A stretch of 64,000 nt of DNA. Source: Streptomyces sp. HmicA12 (GTDB lineage Bacteria; Actinomycetota; Actinomycetes; Streptomycetales; Streptomycetaceae). A model generated the notes under the pieces. That model searched no databases, was not told where the DNA came from, and was given only the letters and a program-made list of their open reading frames with translations. The position numbers were made by a program, and so were the translations under genes. Position 1 is the first letter of the stretch. Every line of letters starts with the position of its first letter. Below, one piece after another: positions 50,923 through 59,101 of this stretch. Where the stretch lies: the NCBI RefSeq assembly GCF_000373565.1, contig NZ_KB891805.1, positions 124,001 to 188,000 on the forward strand, in the 5' to 3' direction.

Positions 50923-52722
50923 TCAGCGCCGGGCATATTCGCGGAAGCCACGGCCCGTCTTGCGGCCGAGGCAGCCCGCGGCCACCAGGTGCTCGAGCAG
51001 CGGCGCGGGCGCGAGGCCCGGGTCGCGGAACTCGCGGTGCAGCACCTTCTCGATGGCCAACGAGACGTCCAGGCCGACCACGTCGAGGAGTTCGAACGGC
51101 CCCATCGGGTAACCGCCGCCGAGCTTCATCGCGGCGTCGATGTCGTCGAGCGACGCGTAGTGCTCCTGGACCATCTTGACCGCGTTGTTCAGGTACGGGA
51201 ACAGCAAAGCGTTCACGATGAACCCGGCCCGGTCGCCGCAGTCCACCGGGTGCTTGCGGATCTGCAGGGTCAGATCGCGGACGGTGGCGTGCACGTCCTC
51301 CGCGGTCAGCACGGTCCGCACGACCTCGACGAGCTTCATCGCCGGGGCCGGGTTGAAGAAGTGCATCCCGATGACGTCCTGCGGCCGCGAGGTGGCGCGG
51401 GCGCAGGCGACGACCGGCAGCGACGAGGTCGTGGTGGCCAGGATCGCGCCCGGCTTGCAGACCTTGTCGAACGTCGCGAACAGCTGCTGCTTGATCTCCA
51501 GGTCCTCGGCGACCGCCTCCAGGGCCAGGTCGACATCGGCGAAGGCCTCGTACGAACCGGCCGGGGTGATCAGGGCCAGCGTGGTCTCGGCGGCCTCCGC
51601 CGTCATCCGGCCCTTGTCGACAGACCGCTTCAGCGACTTGCCGATACGGGCCTTCGCCGCCTCCGCCTTCTCCTCGCTGCGGGCCGCGAGCACGACCGCG
51701 TGCCCGGCCTTCGCGAAGACCTCGGCGATGCCGGAGGCCATGGTGCCCGAGCCCGCGACACCCACGGAGCGGACGGTGCGGAAGGGGGCGGCGACGGCGT
51801 CGGTCAGCGGCGTCAGCGCGTCCCGCACCACCACCGAACTGCCCGGCTCCTCGTACGTGTAGAAGCCGCGGCCCGTCTTGCGTCCGGTCAGCCCCGCCTC
51901 GCTGAGCTGCTTGAGGATGGGCGCGGGCGCGTGCAGCCGGTCGTGCGACTCGGAGTACATGGCGTCGAGGACGGTACGCGCGGTGTCGATCCCGATCAGG
52001 TCGAGCAGGGCGAGCGGGCCCATCGGCAGGCCGCAGCCCAGCTTCATCGCGGCGTCGATGTCCTCGCGGGACGCGTACTTCGCCTCGTACATCGCGGCGG
52101 CCTGGTTGAGGTAGCCGAACAGCAGCCCGTCGGCGACGAAACCGGGGCGGTCACCGACGGCCACCGGCTCCTTGCCCAATTCGATCGCGAGGTCGGTGAC
52201 GGCGGCGACGGCGGTCGGCGCCGTGAGCACGGACGAGACGACCTCGACGAGCTTCATCGCGGGGGCCGGGTTGAAGAAGTGCAGCCCCAGGACCCGCTCG
52301 GGCCGGGCCGAGTCGGCGGCCAGCCGGGTCACGGACAGGGCGTTCGTCCCGGTCGCGAGGACGGTGTCGGGGCGGACGACGCCGTCCAGGGCGCGGAAGA
52401 TCTGCTGCTTGATCTCGTACGACTCCGGGGCGACCTCGATGACGAGGTCGGCGTCGGCCGCGGCCTGCAGATCGGTGAACGTGCGGAACCGGGCCAGCAG
52501 ATCGGCCCGCTCCCGCTCGGTGAGGTGCTCGCGGCGCACCGCACGCGCCGTCGAGGCCTCCAGGGAGGCGACGGCCTGCGCGGTGGCGGCCTCGCTGATG
52601 TCGATGCCGACGACCTCGCGGCCCGCACGGGCGAGGACTTCGGCGATACCGGTGCCCATCGTGCCGAGCCCGACGACGGCGACGGTGGAGATGCGGGACA
52701 CAGGGGACAGAGGAGCGTCCAT
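50923..52722 (-). CDS. Tandem-duplicated 3-hydroxyacyl-CoA (3-hydroxybutyryl-CoA) dehydrogenase
   Basis: 599 residues from ATG 52722 with GGAG eight bases before. Two complete copies of the roughly 285-residue HBDH unit are fused: each has a Rossmann motif (VVGLGTMGTGIAEVLARAG and VAGSGTMASGIAEVFAKAG), GLHFFNPAPAMKLVEVV/GMHFFNPAPAMKLVEVV, the GDRPGFV/GDRAGFI segment and the C-terminal GRKTGRGF. Oxidises (S)-3-hydroxyacyl-CoA with NAD(P), or runs in reverse to make 3-hydroxybutyryl-CoA, which after dehydration feeds Ccr. The repeats have diverged, so the halves may differ in specificity. The TetR gene follows after 103 bases. Confidence 0.93.
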   Translation of the reverse strand: MDAPLSPVSRISTVAVVGLGTMGTGIAEVLARAGREVVGIDISEAATAQAVASLEASTARAVRREHLTERERADLLARFRTFTDLQAAADADLVIEVAPESYEIKQQIFRALDGVVRPDTVLATGTNALSVTRLAADSARPERVLGLHFFNPAPAMKLVEVVSSVLTAPTAVAAVTDLAIELGKEPVAVGDRPGFVADGLLFGYLNQAAAMYEAKYASREDIDAAMKLGCGLPMGPLALLDLIGIDTARTVLDAMYSESHDRLHAPAPILKQLSEAGLTGRKTGRGFYTYEEPGSSVVVRDALTPLTDAVAAPFRTVRSVGVAGSGTMASGIAEVFAKAGHAVVLAARSEEKAEAAKARIGKSLKRSVDKGRMTAEAAETTLALITPAGSYEAFADVDLALEAVAEDLEIKQQLFATFDKVCKPGAILATTTSSLPVVACARATSRPQDVIGMHFFNPAPAMKLVEVVRTVLTAEDVHATVRDLTLQIRKHPVDCGDRAGFIVNALLFPYLNNAVKMVQEHYASLDDIDAAMKLGGGYPMGPFELLDVVGLDVSLAIEKVLHREFRDPGLAPAPLLEHLVAAGCLGRKTGRGFREYARR

Positions 52723-53063
52723 CCGGGGACTCCAGAAGTGAGGGTGACGACCGAGGGCGCACGCGATCACGCCACATGGCGGGCGGCGTGCGGGAATTGA
52801 GCGCGCGGCGCACAAGCTGCGGAGCGCGGGCTCATGAAAGGTGAATGAGGGTGGAACCGACCGGCCCTGTCCCAAGCCGTGTCGTACCGAACCAACGGGC
52901 ACTCGCGGCGGCTGCGTCACCAGGCCGCCATGAGTGGCACTGCGGGAAGTGTGCCCCGCTCACATGAGATTAACCGGCGAGTAACGAGCGCGCCAGTCCT
53001 CGTCGTTGACGAGTCTGTGTGATCTACGTCGCCGCTGACCCGGCGCGACGTAGCCTCGACTGC
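52723..53063. other. Intergenic region, divergent promoters expected
   Basis: 341 bases between the divergent dehydrogenase and HEAT-repeat genes. It is lower in GC around 52965-52990. A TTGACG (53006-53011) has no -10 at a normal distance. The only element I can support is the leaderless -10 at 53051. I see no clear promoter for the dehydrogenase. Confidence 0.4.
53051..53056 (+). promoter_or_regulatory. Candidate -10 of a leaderless promoter for the HEAT-repeat gene
   Basis: TAGCCT ends seven bases before ATG 53064. The spacing favours this ATG over upstream in-frame codons; no ribosome-binding site is present. Confidence 0.4.
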
Positions 53064-53636
53064 ATGGACGAAGAGTCGCGAACGGTGACACAACGCATCC
53101 GGAAGGAATCCGGTGGCACCCCCGCCTTCGAGCAGCTCGCCACCACGGACGACCACGACGGTCTCGCCGCGGTCCTCACCGCACCCGAACAGCCGCTGTG
53201 GGCCCGCGAGTTCGTGGCCTACCGGCTGGGCATGGCGGGCGACCGCCGCGCCTTCGAGGCCCTCGTCCTGCTCCTGAACCATCGCGACCCCGAGCGCTGC
53301 GCGTCCGCGGCGCACGCCCTCGCCGCCCTCGGCGACCCGCGCACGGCCCGTGCGGCGGCGGCCCTGGCCACGAACGAGCTCCGCGTCGCCTACGCCCTCC
53401 ACCCGGTCCGCCTGCTGACCCAGCTGCGCGCCCCCGAATCGGCCCCGGCCCTGATCACCACCCTGCGCCGCCGTCTCGCCCCGCACGACCCGTACCGCAA
53501 GGTGGCCCTCGCCTGCGTGGAGGGCCTCGGCAGCCTGGCGGACCCGCGGGCGAGGGAGGTCCTCAAGGAGGCGGCCACCCATCCGCGTCTGGCGATGGCG
53601 GCGGAGGCGGCACTGGCGAGGCTGCCGCCCGCGTGA
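53064..53636 (+). CDS. HEAT-repeat protein
   Basis: 190 residues from ATG 53064. Helical repeats of the HEAT/PBS-lyase type are visible: RAFEALVLLLNHRDPERCAS, AAHALAALGDPRTARAAAAL and ALACVEGLGSLADPRAREVL. No catalytic motif, signal peptide or membrane segment. Such proteins usually serve as binding scaffolds. It has a leaderless-type -10 and converges on the GNAT gene four bases downstream. Partner unknown. Confidence 0.85.
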   Translation: MDEESRTVTQRIRKESGGTPAFEQLATTDDHDGLAAVLTAPEQPLWAREFVAYRLGMAGDRRAFEALVLLLNHRDPERCASAAHALAALGDPRTARAAAALATNELRVAYALHPVRLLTQLRAPESAPALITTLRRRLAPHDPYRKVALACVEGLGSLADPRAREVLKEAATHPRLAMAAEAALARLPPA

Positions 53637-53640
53637 GGGA

Positions 53641-54168
53641 TCAGGGGCGCGGAGCCAGGGCGCGCACGTACCGGATCTCCGGGACCGTCTCGCCCGCCAC
53701 CTCGTACGGGGCCCGCGCGCCGTCCGCGACGAAGCCGGCCCGCTCGTAGAACCGGCGGGCCCGCGCGTTCCCCTCCAGGACCCAGAGCCGGATCACGGAC
53801 CGGCCCGTGGCGGCGCTGTCCGCGAGACACACCCCCATCAGGGCCCGCCCGACGCCCGTGGACAGCTGCTCCTCGCGTACGTAGAGCGCGTACAGCTCGC
53901 CGTCGCCCGGCGGTACGTCGGCGTCGCGGGTCGGCCCGTGACAGGCCCAGCCGACCACCGCCCCGGCGCGCTCGGCGACCAGGTCCGGATGCCGCCTGCC
54001 GAACGTCTCCCGCAGATGCGCGGTGACGTCCGGCACGCTCAGCGCGTCGAGATGGGCCCGCGGGAGCAGCCCCGCGTACGCGAACTGCCAGCCCCGCACG
54101 CGCACTTCGGCCACGGCGTCGCAGTCGCCGAGCGCCATGGGCCGGACGGTCAGGCCGTTCGCGCTCAC
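53641..54168 (-). CDS. GNAT-family N-acetyltransferase
   Basis: 175 residues from GTG 54168, overlapping the RidA stop as GTGA with CGGAG before it. GNAT fold: TVRPMALGDCDAVAEVRVRGW at the start, acetyl-CoA loop VREEQLSTGVGRALMGVCLA, and LWVLEGNARARRFYERAGFV at the end. The pattern resembles actinobacterial small-molecule or peptide N-acetyltransferases. Substrate unknown. Translationally coupled to the RidA gene. Confidence 0.92.
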   Translation of the reverse strand: MSANGLTVRPMALGDCDAVAEVRVRGWQFAYAGLLPRAHLDALSVPDVTAHLRETFGRRHPDLVAERAGAVVGWACHGPTRDADVPPGDGELYALYVREEQLSTGVGRALMGVCLADSAATGRSVIRLWVLEGNARARRFYERAGFVADGARAPYEVAGETVPEIRYVRALAPRP

Positions 54169-54566
54169 TCCGGAAGCACCGCCCACGCCTCGACCTCCAG
54201 CAGGAACTCGGGGCCCATCAGTCCCGCGACCTGGACCGCCGAGGCCGCGGGCAGGCGGGCCGGGTCGAGGAACTCGTCGCGTGCCCTGCGCACCGAGGGC
54301 ATGTCGGCCACGTCCGTCACGAAGTACGTCATCTTCACCACGTCCTCGAAGGTGGCACCGGCCGCGGCCAGGCACCGCCGCAGATTCTCGAAGACCTGCC
54401 GGGCCTGCGCCAGCGGATCGCCCGCGCCGACCAGTTGTCCCTTCTCGTCGAGGGCCAGCTGGCCGGACACGGCGACGAACCGCCCGCTGCCCAGCACCAC
54501 ATGGGTGTAGGCGGCGGCCGGCGCGACGCCGTCGGGGGCGGGGATGCGGGTGAGGTGAGTCGTCAT
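54165..54566 (-). CDS. RidA-family protein
   Basis: 133 residues from ATG 54566, chosen because GAGG precedes it by eight bases; GTG 54572 would be too close. YjgF/YER057c/UK114 fold with FVAVSGQLALDEKGQLVGAG, the ARQVFENLRRCLAAAGATFE segment and MTYFVTDVADMP. RidA proteins hydrolyse reactive enamine/imine intermediates from amino acid metabolism. In this copy the conserved Arg near the end of true RidA is not obvious (GPEFLLEVEAWAVLPE), so it may belong to a related Rid subgroup with another substrate. Confidence 0.88.
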   Translation of the reverse strand: MTTHLTRIPAPDGVAPAAAYTHVVLGSGRFVAVSGQLALDEKGQLVGAGDPLAQARQVFENLRRCLAAAGATFEDVVKMTYFVTDVADMPSVRRARDEFLDPARLPAASAVQVAGLMGPEFLLEVEAWAVLPE

Positions 54567-54641
54567 GCGCACATCCTCGCCCGCACGTGGTGGGCCCCGC
54601 TTCCGGTTATTCGGCCGCCCGGCGACCGCCGGGCCGTGGCG

Positions 54642-55709
54642 TCACAGAAGGGACAGCTGCGTCGGGCCGGACTCGACGGGGGCCTGCGCGGCGGGCTCCC
54701 GGTCGGGGATCCGCCGCCGCGCGGCCGCCCGGGAGGGCCCGATCCCGAACTCCTCGGCCAGCTCGTGCACCTGCCGGGTCACGCGTCGCTGGTACCACTT
54801 CGGAGCGTAGGCGCCCTCCGCGTACAGACGCTCGTAACGCCGTACGAGGTAGGGGTGGTGCTGCGCGAGCCAGGCCATGAACCACTCGCGCGCCCCTGGC
54901 CGCAGATGCAGCACGAGCGGTGTCACGGACGTGGCGCCCGCCCGGGCGACGGCCCTGACCGTCGCCCGCAGCTGGTCGGGGCGGTCGCCGAGGAACGGGA
55001 TCACCGGCGCCATCAGCACCCCGCACCCGATCCCGGCGTCACTGAGGGCGCGTACGACGTCGAGGCGTCGCTCGGGCGCGGGGGTGCCCGGCTCGACGGT
55101 GCGCCACAGCTCCTGGTCCACGAAGCCGACGGACACCGAGATCCCGACGTCGGTCACCTCGGCGGCCTGCCGCAGGAGCGGGAGGTCGCGCAGGATCAGC
55201 GTGCCCTTCGTGAGCACGCTGAACGGGTTCGCGTAGTCGCGCAGCGCCTCGATGATGCCGGGCATCAACCGGTAGCGCCCCTCGGCCCGTTGGTAGCAGT
55301 CGACGTTCGTGCCCATCGCTATGTGCTCACCGTGCCAGCTCCGCGAGGCGAGATGGCGGCGCAGCAGCTGCGGCGCGTTCACCTTCACCACGATCTGGCT
55401 GTCGAAGCCGAGCCCGGTGTCCAGGTCCAGGTACCGGTGGGTGTTGCGGGCGAAGCAGTACACGCAGGCGTGGGTGCAGCCCCGGTACGGATTGACCGTC
55501 CACTCGAACGGCATCCGGGACGCGCCCGGCACCCGGTTCACGATCGACCGGGCCCGGATCTCGTGGAACGTCACTCCACGGAACTCGGGGGTGTCGACGG
55601 TGCGGCTCACCACCGTGTCCGCGCCGAACAGCGCGGCGTCCCGGGCCCGGCCGTGGTCGACGGGACCGGCCCCGGGGCCCGCGGGATCCGTGAGGTTCTC
55701 CCAGCGCAT
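54642..55709 (-). CDS. Radical SAM protein, Rv2578c/SplB-like family
   Basis: 355 residues. The 4Fe-4S radical-SAM motif is CTHACVYCFAR (C-x3-C-x2-C) near residue 79, preceded by FEWTVNPYRG; DLDTGLGFDSQIVVKVNAPQ follows. The family is typical of actinobacteria and related to spore-photoproduct-lyase-like proteins. Reaction not established to my knowledge. A LexA-like palindrome lies 32 bases upstream, suggesting DNA-damage control. GAGGAGG precedes the ATG. Confidence 0.9.
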   Translation of the reverse strand: MRWENLTDPAGPGAGPVDHGRARDAALFGADTVVSRTVDTPEFRGVTFHEIRARSIVNRVPGASRMPFEWTVNPYRGCTHACVYCFARNTHRYLDLDTGLGFDSQIVVKVNAPQLLRRHLASRSWHGEHIAMGTNVDCYQRAEGRYRLMPGIIEALRDYANPFSVLTKGTLILRDLPLLRQAAEVTDVGISVSVGFVDQELWRTVEPGTPAPERRLDVVRALSDAGIGCGVLMAPVIPFLGDRPDQLRATVRAVARAGATSVTPLVLHLRPGAREWFMAWLAQHHPYLVRRYERLYAEGAYAPKWYQRRVTRQVHELAEEFGIGPSRAAARRRIPDREPAAQAPVESGPTQLSLL

Positions 55710-55741
55710 GACGCCTCCTCGCTAGCACTGACCCCAGAATA

Positions 55742-55753
55742 GAACACATGTTC
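55742..55753 (-). promoter_or_regulatory. LexA-type SOS box candidate
   Basis: GAAC-ACAT-GTTC matches the core GAAC-N4-GTTC of actinobacterial LexA boxes. The flanks (TA and CC) are weaker than the usual TC/GA. It lies 32 bases before the radical-SAM start codon, a normal place for a repressor site. Confidence 0.5.
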
Positions 55754-55854
55754 CCTTGATCGTGCGAACCCCGATTTTGGCGGGCGGTACGCGGGGTGGT
55801 TGGCTTGGTCCACCCTTGAAAGACCCCGAAGAACCAAGTGCTGGAGGAAGAGCC

Positions 55855-56298
55855 ATGGCGCAGGTCGAGGCCACCACGGAGCGGGTCGTCGCCGCCAAGC
55901 CGGACGACGTGTTCGACGCCCTCGCCGACTACAACGGCACCCGCGCGAAGCTGCTGCCCGAGCACTTCAGCGAGTACGAGGTGCGCGAGGGCGGCGACGG
56001 TGAGGGCACCGTCGTGCACTGGAAGCTCCAGGCCACCAGCAAGCGCGTCCGCGACTGCCTGCTCGACGTCTCCGAGCCGACCGACGGCGAGCTCGTCGAG
56101 AAGGACCGCAACTCGTCGATGGTGACCACGTGGCGCGTCACGCCGGCCGGTGACGACAAGTCCCGCGTCGTCGTCTCCACCGTCTGGAACGGCGCGGGCG
56201 GCATCGGCGGCTTCTTCGAGAAGACCTTCGCGCCCAAGGGTCTCGGCCGGATCTACGACGCCGTGCTCGACAAGCTGGCCACCGAGGTCGAGAAGTAG
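55855..56298 (+). CDS. SRPBCC-family protein
   Basis: 147 residues with GGAGGAAG before the ATG. Polyketide-cyclase/START-like fold: N-terminal VEATTERVVAAKPDDVFDAL followed by ADYNGTRAKLLPEHFSEYEV, and the long C-terminal helix FEKTFAPKGLGRIYDAVLDK. No catalytic residues are recognisable; members bind hydrophobic ligands. It is monocistronic, with a strong terminator after it. Function unknown. Confidence 0.88.
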   Translation: MAQVEATTERVVAAKPDDVFDALADYNGTRAKLLPEHFSEYEVREGGDGEGTVVHWKLQATSKRVRDCLLDVSEPTDGELVEKDRNSSMVTTWRVTPAGDDKSRVVVSTVWNGAGGIGGFFEKTFAPKGLGRIYDAVLDKLATEVEK

Positions 56299-56320
56299 CG
56301 CACGACGTAACGCGCGCTTC

Positions 56321-56357
56321 ACGGTGAGCACTTGGGCACGGCCGGAGTGCTCACCGT
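56321..56357 (+). terminator. Hairpin terminator after the SRPBCC gene
   Basis: ACGGTGAGCAC (56321-56331) pairs perfectly with GTGCTCACCGT (56347-56357) across a 15-base loop and is followed by a short T run. Confidence 0.75.
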
Positions 56358-56513
56358 TTCGAGTGGTTTTCGTTTCGCGCCGGTTGTACGCCGTAGGGCT
56401 CCGACCGGCGCATACGCCCGTCGGGCCCGCCTGAACAGCGATTCGTCGCGCTTGCTCCCTGTTGTCGCGCAATGCGAGAAATGGGCGCGCAAGGGTGACG
56501 AGGGGAGCTGCAG

Positions 56514-58934
56514 GTGGGCACGACGACGCTGGTGACCGAGACGGTCGGGGAGCCGGTCACGGCACCTCCACCGCCCGTGACGGACCGCCCACCGGTCCAA
56601 CCCGCCGACCCCGCACCGCAGTTGCCGGACCACGGTCTCAGCCCGAGCCGGGTCCGCATGGTGTTCGTCGGGCTGATGCTCGCGCTGCTCCTCGCCGCGC
56701 TGGAGCAGATGATCGTCGCCACCGCGCTCCCGAAGATCGTCGGTGAGCTGCACGGCCTGGACAAGATGTCCTGGGCGATCACCGCCTACCTGCTGACCTC
56801 CACCATCGGCCTGCCGATCTACGGGAAGCTCGGCGACCTCTTCGGCCGCAAAGGCGTCTTCCAGTTCGCCATCGTCGTGTTCATCATCGGCTCCGCGCTC
56901 GCGGGCCGCGCCCAGAACATGGACCAGCTCATCGCCTTCCGCGCGCTCCAGGGCGTCGGCGCGGGCGGCCTCATGATCGGCGTACAGGCGATCATGGGCG
57001 ACATCGTGCCGCCGCGCGAACGCGGGCGCTACATGGGCCTGATCGGCGCCGCGTTCGGCCTCGCCTCGGTCGCGGGCCCGCTGCTCGGCGGCTACTTCAC
57101 CGACCACCTCTCCTGGCGCTGGTGCTTCTACATCAACGTCCCCTTCGGCCTCGTCACCCTCGCCGTGACGGCCGTGGTCCTCAAGCTCCCCAAGCCGACG
57201 AAGAAGGCCCGCCTCGACGTGCCGGGCGCGCTGCTGCTGGCCGCCGCCTCGACCTGCCTGGTACTGCTGACCAGTTGGGGCGGCACGGAGTACGAGTGGG
57301 GCGACCGCGTCATCATCGGGCTCGGCGTCGGAGCGGTCCTGTCCTGCGCGCTCTTCGTCGTCGCCGAGAAGTACGCGGCCGAACCCCTCATCCCGTTGCG
57401 CCTGTTCCGCGACTCGGTGTTCAACCTCAGCGGCCTGGTCGGCATGGTCGTCGGCGTCGCGCTCTTCGGAGCGGCCAGTTACCTGCCGACCTTCCTGCAG
57501 ATGGTCGACGGCGCCACGGCCACGGAGTCCGGCCTGCTCATGCTCCCGATGATGGGCGGTGTGGTCGGCGCCTCGATCATCTCCGGCCAACTCATCAGCC
57601 ACACAGGGCGGTACAAGCTCTACCCGATCCTCGGCGGCGCCCTGTCGACCCTCGGCATGTACCTCCTCTCCCGCCTGGAGGTCGACACCCCGCGCCTCGA
57701 GTACAGCGTCTACATGGCCGTGCTGGGCGCCGGCATCGGCCTGATCATGCCGGTCCTCGTGCTCGCCGTGCAGAACGCGGTCCGCCCCTCCGACCTCGGC
57801 ACCGCCACCAGCGCCAACAACTACTTCCGGCAGATCGGCGGCAGCGTCGGCGCCGCGATCTTCGGCACGCTCTTCGCCGACCGGCTCGCCGACTCCCTCG
57901 CCGACCGGCTGCCCACCGGCGGACACCTGCCGGACGCCGAATCGATCACCCCGCAGCTCGTGCACGCGATGCCCGAGGCGCTGCGCACGCCGTACATCGA
58001 GGCGTACGCCGACGCGATGCCCCGGATCTTCCTCTACTTGGTGCCGGTCCTCCTCCTGGGCCTGGTCCTCGCCTTCTTCCTCAAGGAGACACCCCTCTTG
58101 TCCAGCGCCGCCCCTTCTCCCGAGAACACCGTCGTGCCCGCCGTCCCCGCCCAGGAGCGTGCCGCGTCCTACGCCGCCGGGGTCCCGGTCTGCGGTACCG
58201 TTCAGCACCCCGACGGCACCGTCGTGCCGCGCGCCGCGCTCACGCTCATCGATGTCGGCGGCACCCAGATCGGGCGCGGCGCGAGCGGCGAGGACGGCCG
58301 GTACGCCCTGTCGACGCCCGGCGTCGGCTCGTACGTACTGATCGCGGCGGCCGGCGGGCACCAGCCGCAGGCCGTGACGGTGACGGTCGGGGAGCGCCCC
58401 GTCGAGCTGGACGTCGTGCTCGGCGGAGCCGGGCGCCTCGCGGGCTCGGTCGTCACCGCGGACGGAACCCCCGTACGGGACGCGATCGTCACGCTGACGA
58501 ACGTGCACGGCGAGGTCGTCGCCACCACGCGCAGCGGGCGCGAGGGCGGTTACGTCATCACGGAGCTGGTCGCGGGCGAGTACACCCTGGCGGCGAGCGC
58601 CCCCGCGTTCCGGCCCGCCGCGCTCCCGGTCACCGTCATGGCCTCGCGCGAGACCCGGCAGGACGTGGAGCTGGCGGGCGGGGCGGTCCTGCGCGGCACG
58701 GTGCGGGCCAGTGGCGGGCGTCCCGTGGAGGACGCCCGGGTCACGCTGCTCGACGCGGCGGGCAACGTGGTCGACACCCTGACGACGGGCGCGGACGGCA
58801 CGTTCCGCTTCGTGGACCTGTCGTCGGGCGAGTACACGGTCATCGCGGCGGGCTACCCGCCGGTGGCGACGGTTCTCCAGGTGGCCGGGGGTGGCCGTAC
58901 CGAACGCGACCTTCAGCTCGGTCACGAGGATTAG
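56514..58934 (+). CDS. DHA2-type MFS transporter with C-terminal carboxypeptidase-regulatory-like repeats
   Basis: 806 residues from GTG, seven bases after AGGGGAG. Residues about 45-525 are a 14-segment DHA2 drug exporter ([18 protein letters not shown], motif [15 protein letters not shown], motif C region [20 protein letters not shown]). Residues about 560-800 hold three Ig-like CarboxypepD_reg repeats: [40 protein letters not shown] and [20 protein letters not shown], each ending GxYxL/GxYVI/GTFRF. The tail should be cytoplasmic if the 14-helix topology holds, an unexpected place for such domains. The tail may serve as a binding or assembly platform. Confidence 0.9.
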   Translation: MGTTTLVTETVGEPVTAPPPPVTDRPPVQPADPAPQLPDHGLSPSRVRMVFVGLMLALLLAALEQMIVATALPKIVGELHGLDKMSWAITAYLLTSTIGLPIYGKLGDLFGRKGVFQFAIVVFIIGSALAGRAQNMDQLIAFRALQGVGAGGLMIGVQAIMGDIVPPRERGRYMGLIGAAFGLASVAGPLLGGYFTDHLSWRWCFYINVPFGLVTLAVTAVVLKLPKPTKKARLDVPGALLLAAASTCLVLLTSWGGTEYEWGDRVIIGLGVGAVLSCALFVVAEKYAAEPLIPLRLFRDSVFNLSGLVGMVVGVALFGAASYLPTFLQMVDGATATESGLLMLPMMGGVVGASIISGQLISHTGRYKLYPILGGALSTLGMYLLSRLEVDTPRLEYSVYMAVLGAGIGLIMPVLVLAVQNAVRPSDLGTATSANNYFRQIGGSVGAAIFGTLFADRLADSLADRLPTGGHLPDAESITPQLVHAMPEALRTPYIEAYADAMPRIFLYLVPVLLLGLVLAFFLKETPLLSSAAPSPENTVVPAVPAQERAASYAAGVPVCGTVQHPDGTVVPRAALTLIDVGGTQIGRGASGEDGRYALSTPGVGSYVLIAAAGGHQPQAVTVTVGERPVELDVVLGGAGRLAGSVVTADGTPVRDAIVTLTNVHGEVVATTRSGREGGYVITELVAGEYTLAASAPAFRPAALPVTVMASRETRQDVELAGGAVLRGTVRASGGRPVEDARVTLLDAAGNVVDTLTTGADGTFRFVDLSSGEYTVIAAGYPPVATVLQVAGGGRTERDLQLGHED

Positions 58935-58939
58935 CGGCT

Positions 58940-58981
58940 GCGGGCCGGTGGGAACTGCGCGACCAGCCCCCACCGGCCCGC
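58940..58981. repeat. Dispersed repeat, short copy acting as terminator
   Basis: A perfect 13-bp inverted repeat (58940-58952 and 58969-58981) with a loop containing AACTGCGCGACCAG, starting five bases after the MFS stop codon. The sequence is a shortened copy of the 31.2/49.9 kb element. Confidence 0.75.
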
Positions 58982-59101
58982 GGGTCACTGCGCCCCTCAG
59001 GCCCCAATTCACCGGTAAACCCGACCCGTTGACCGGCCGAGCCGTACCGTGGAAAGAGGCGGCGCGCACCCCCCGGCGCGCCGGGCGGAAGGAGCGCGGC
59101 C

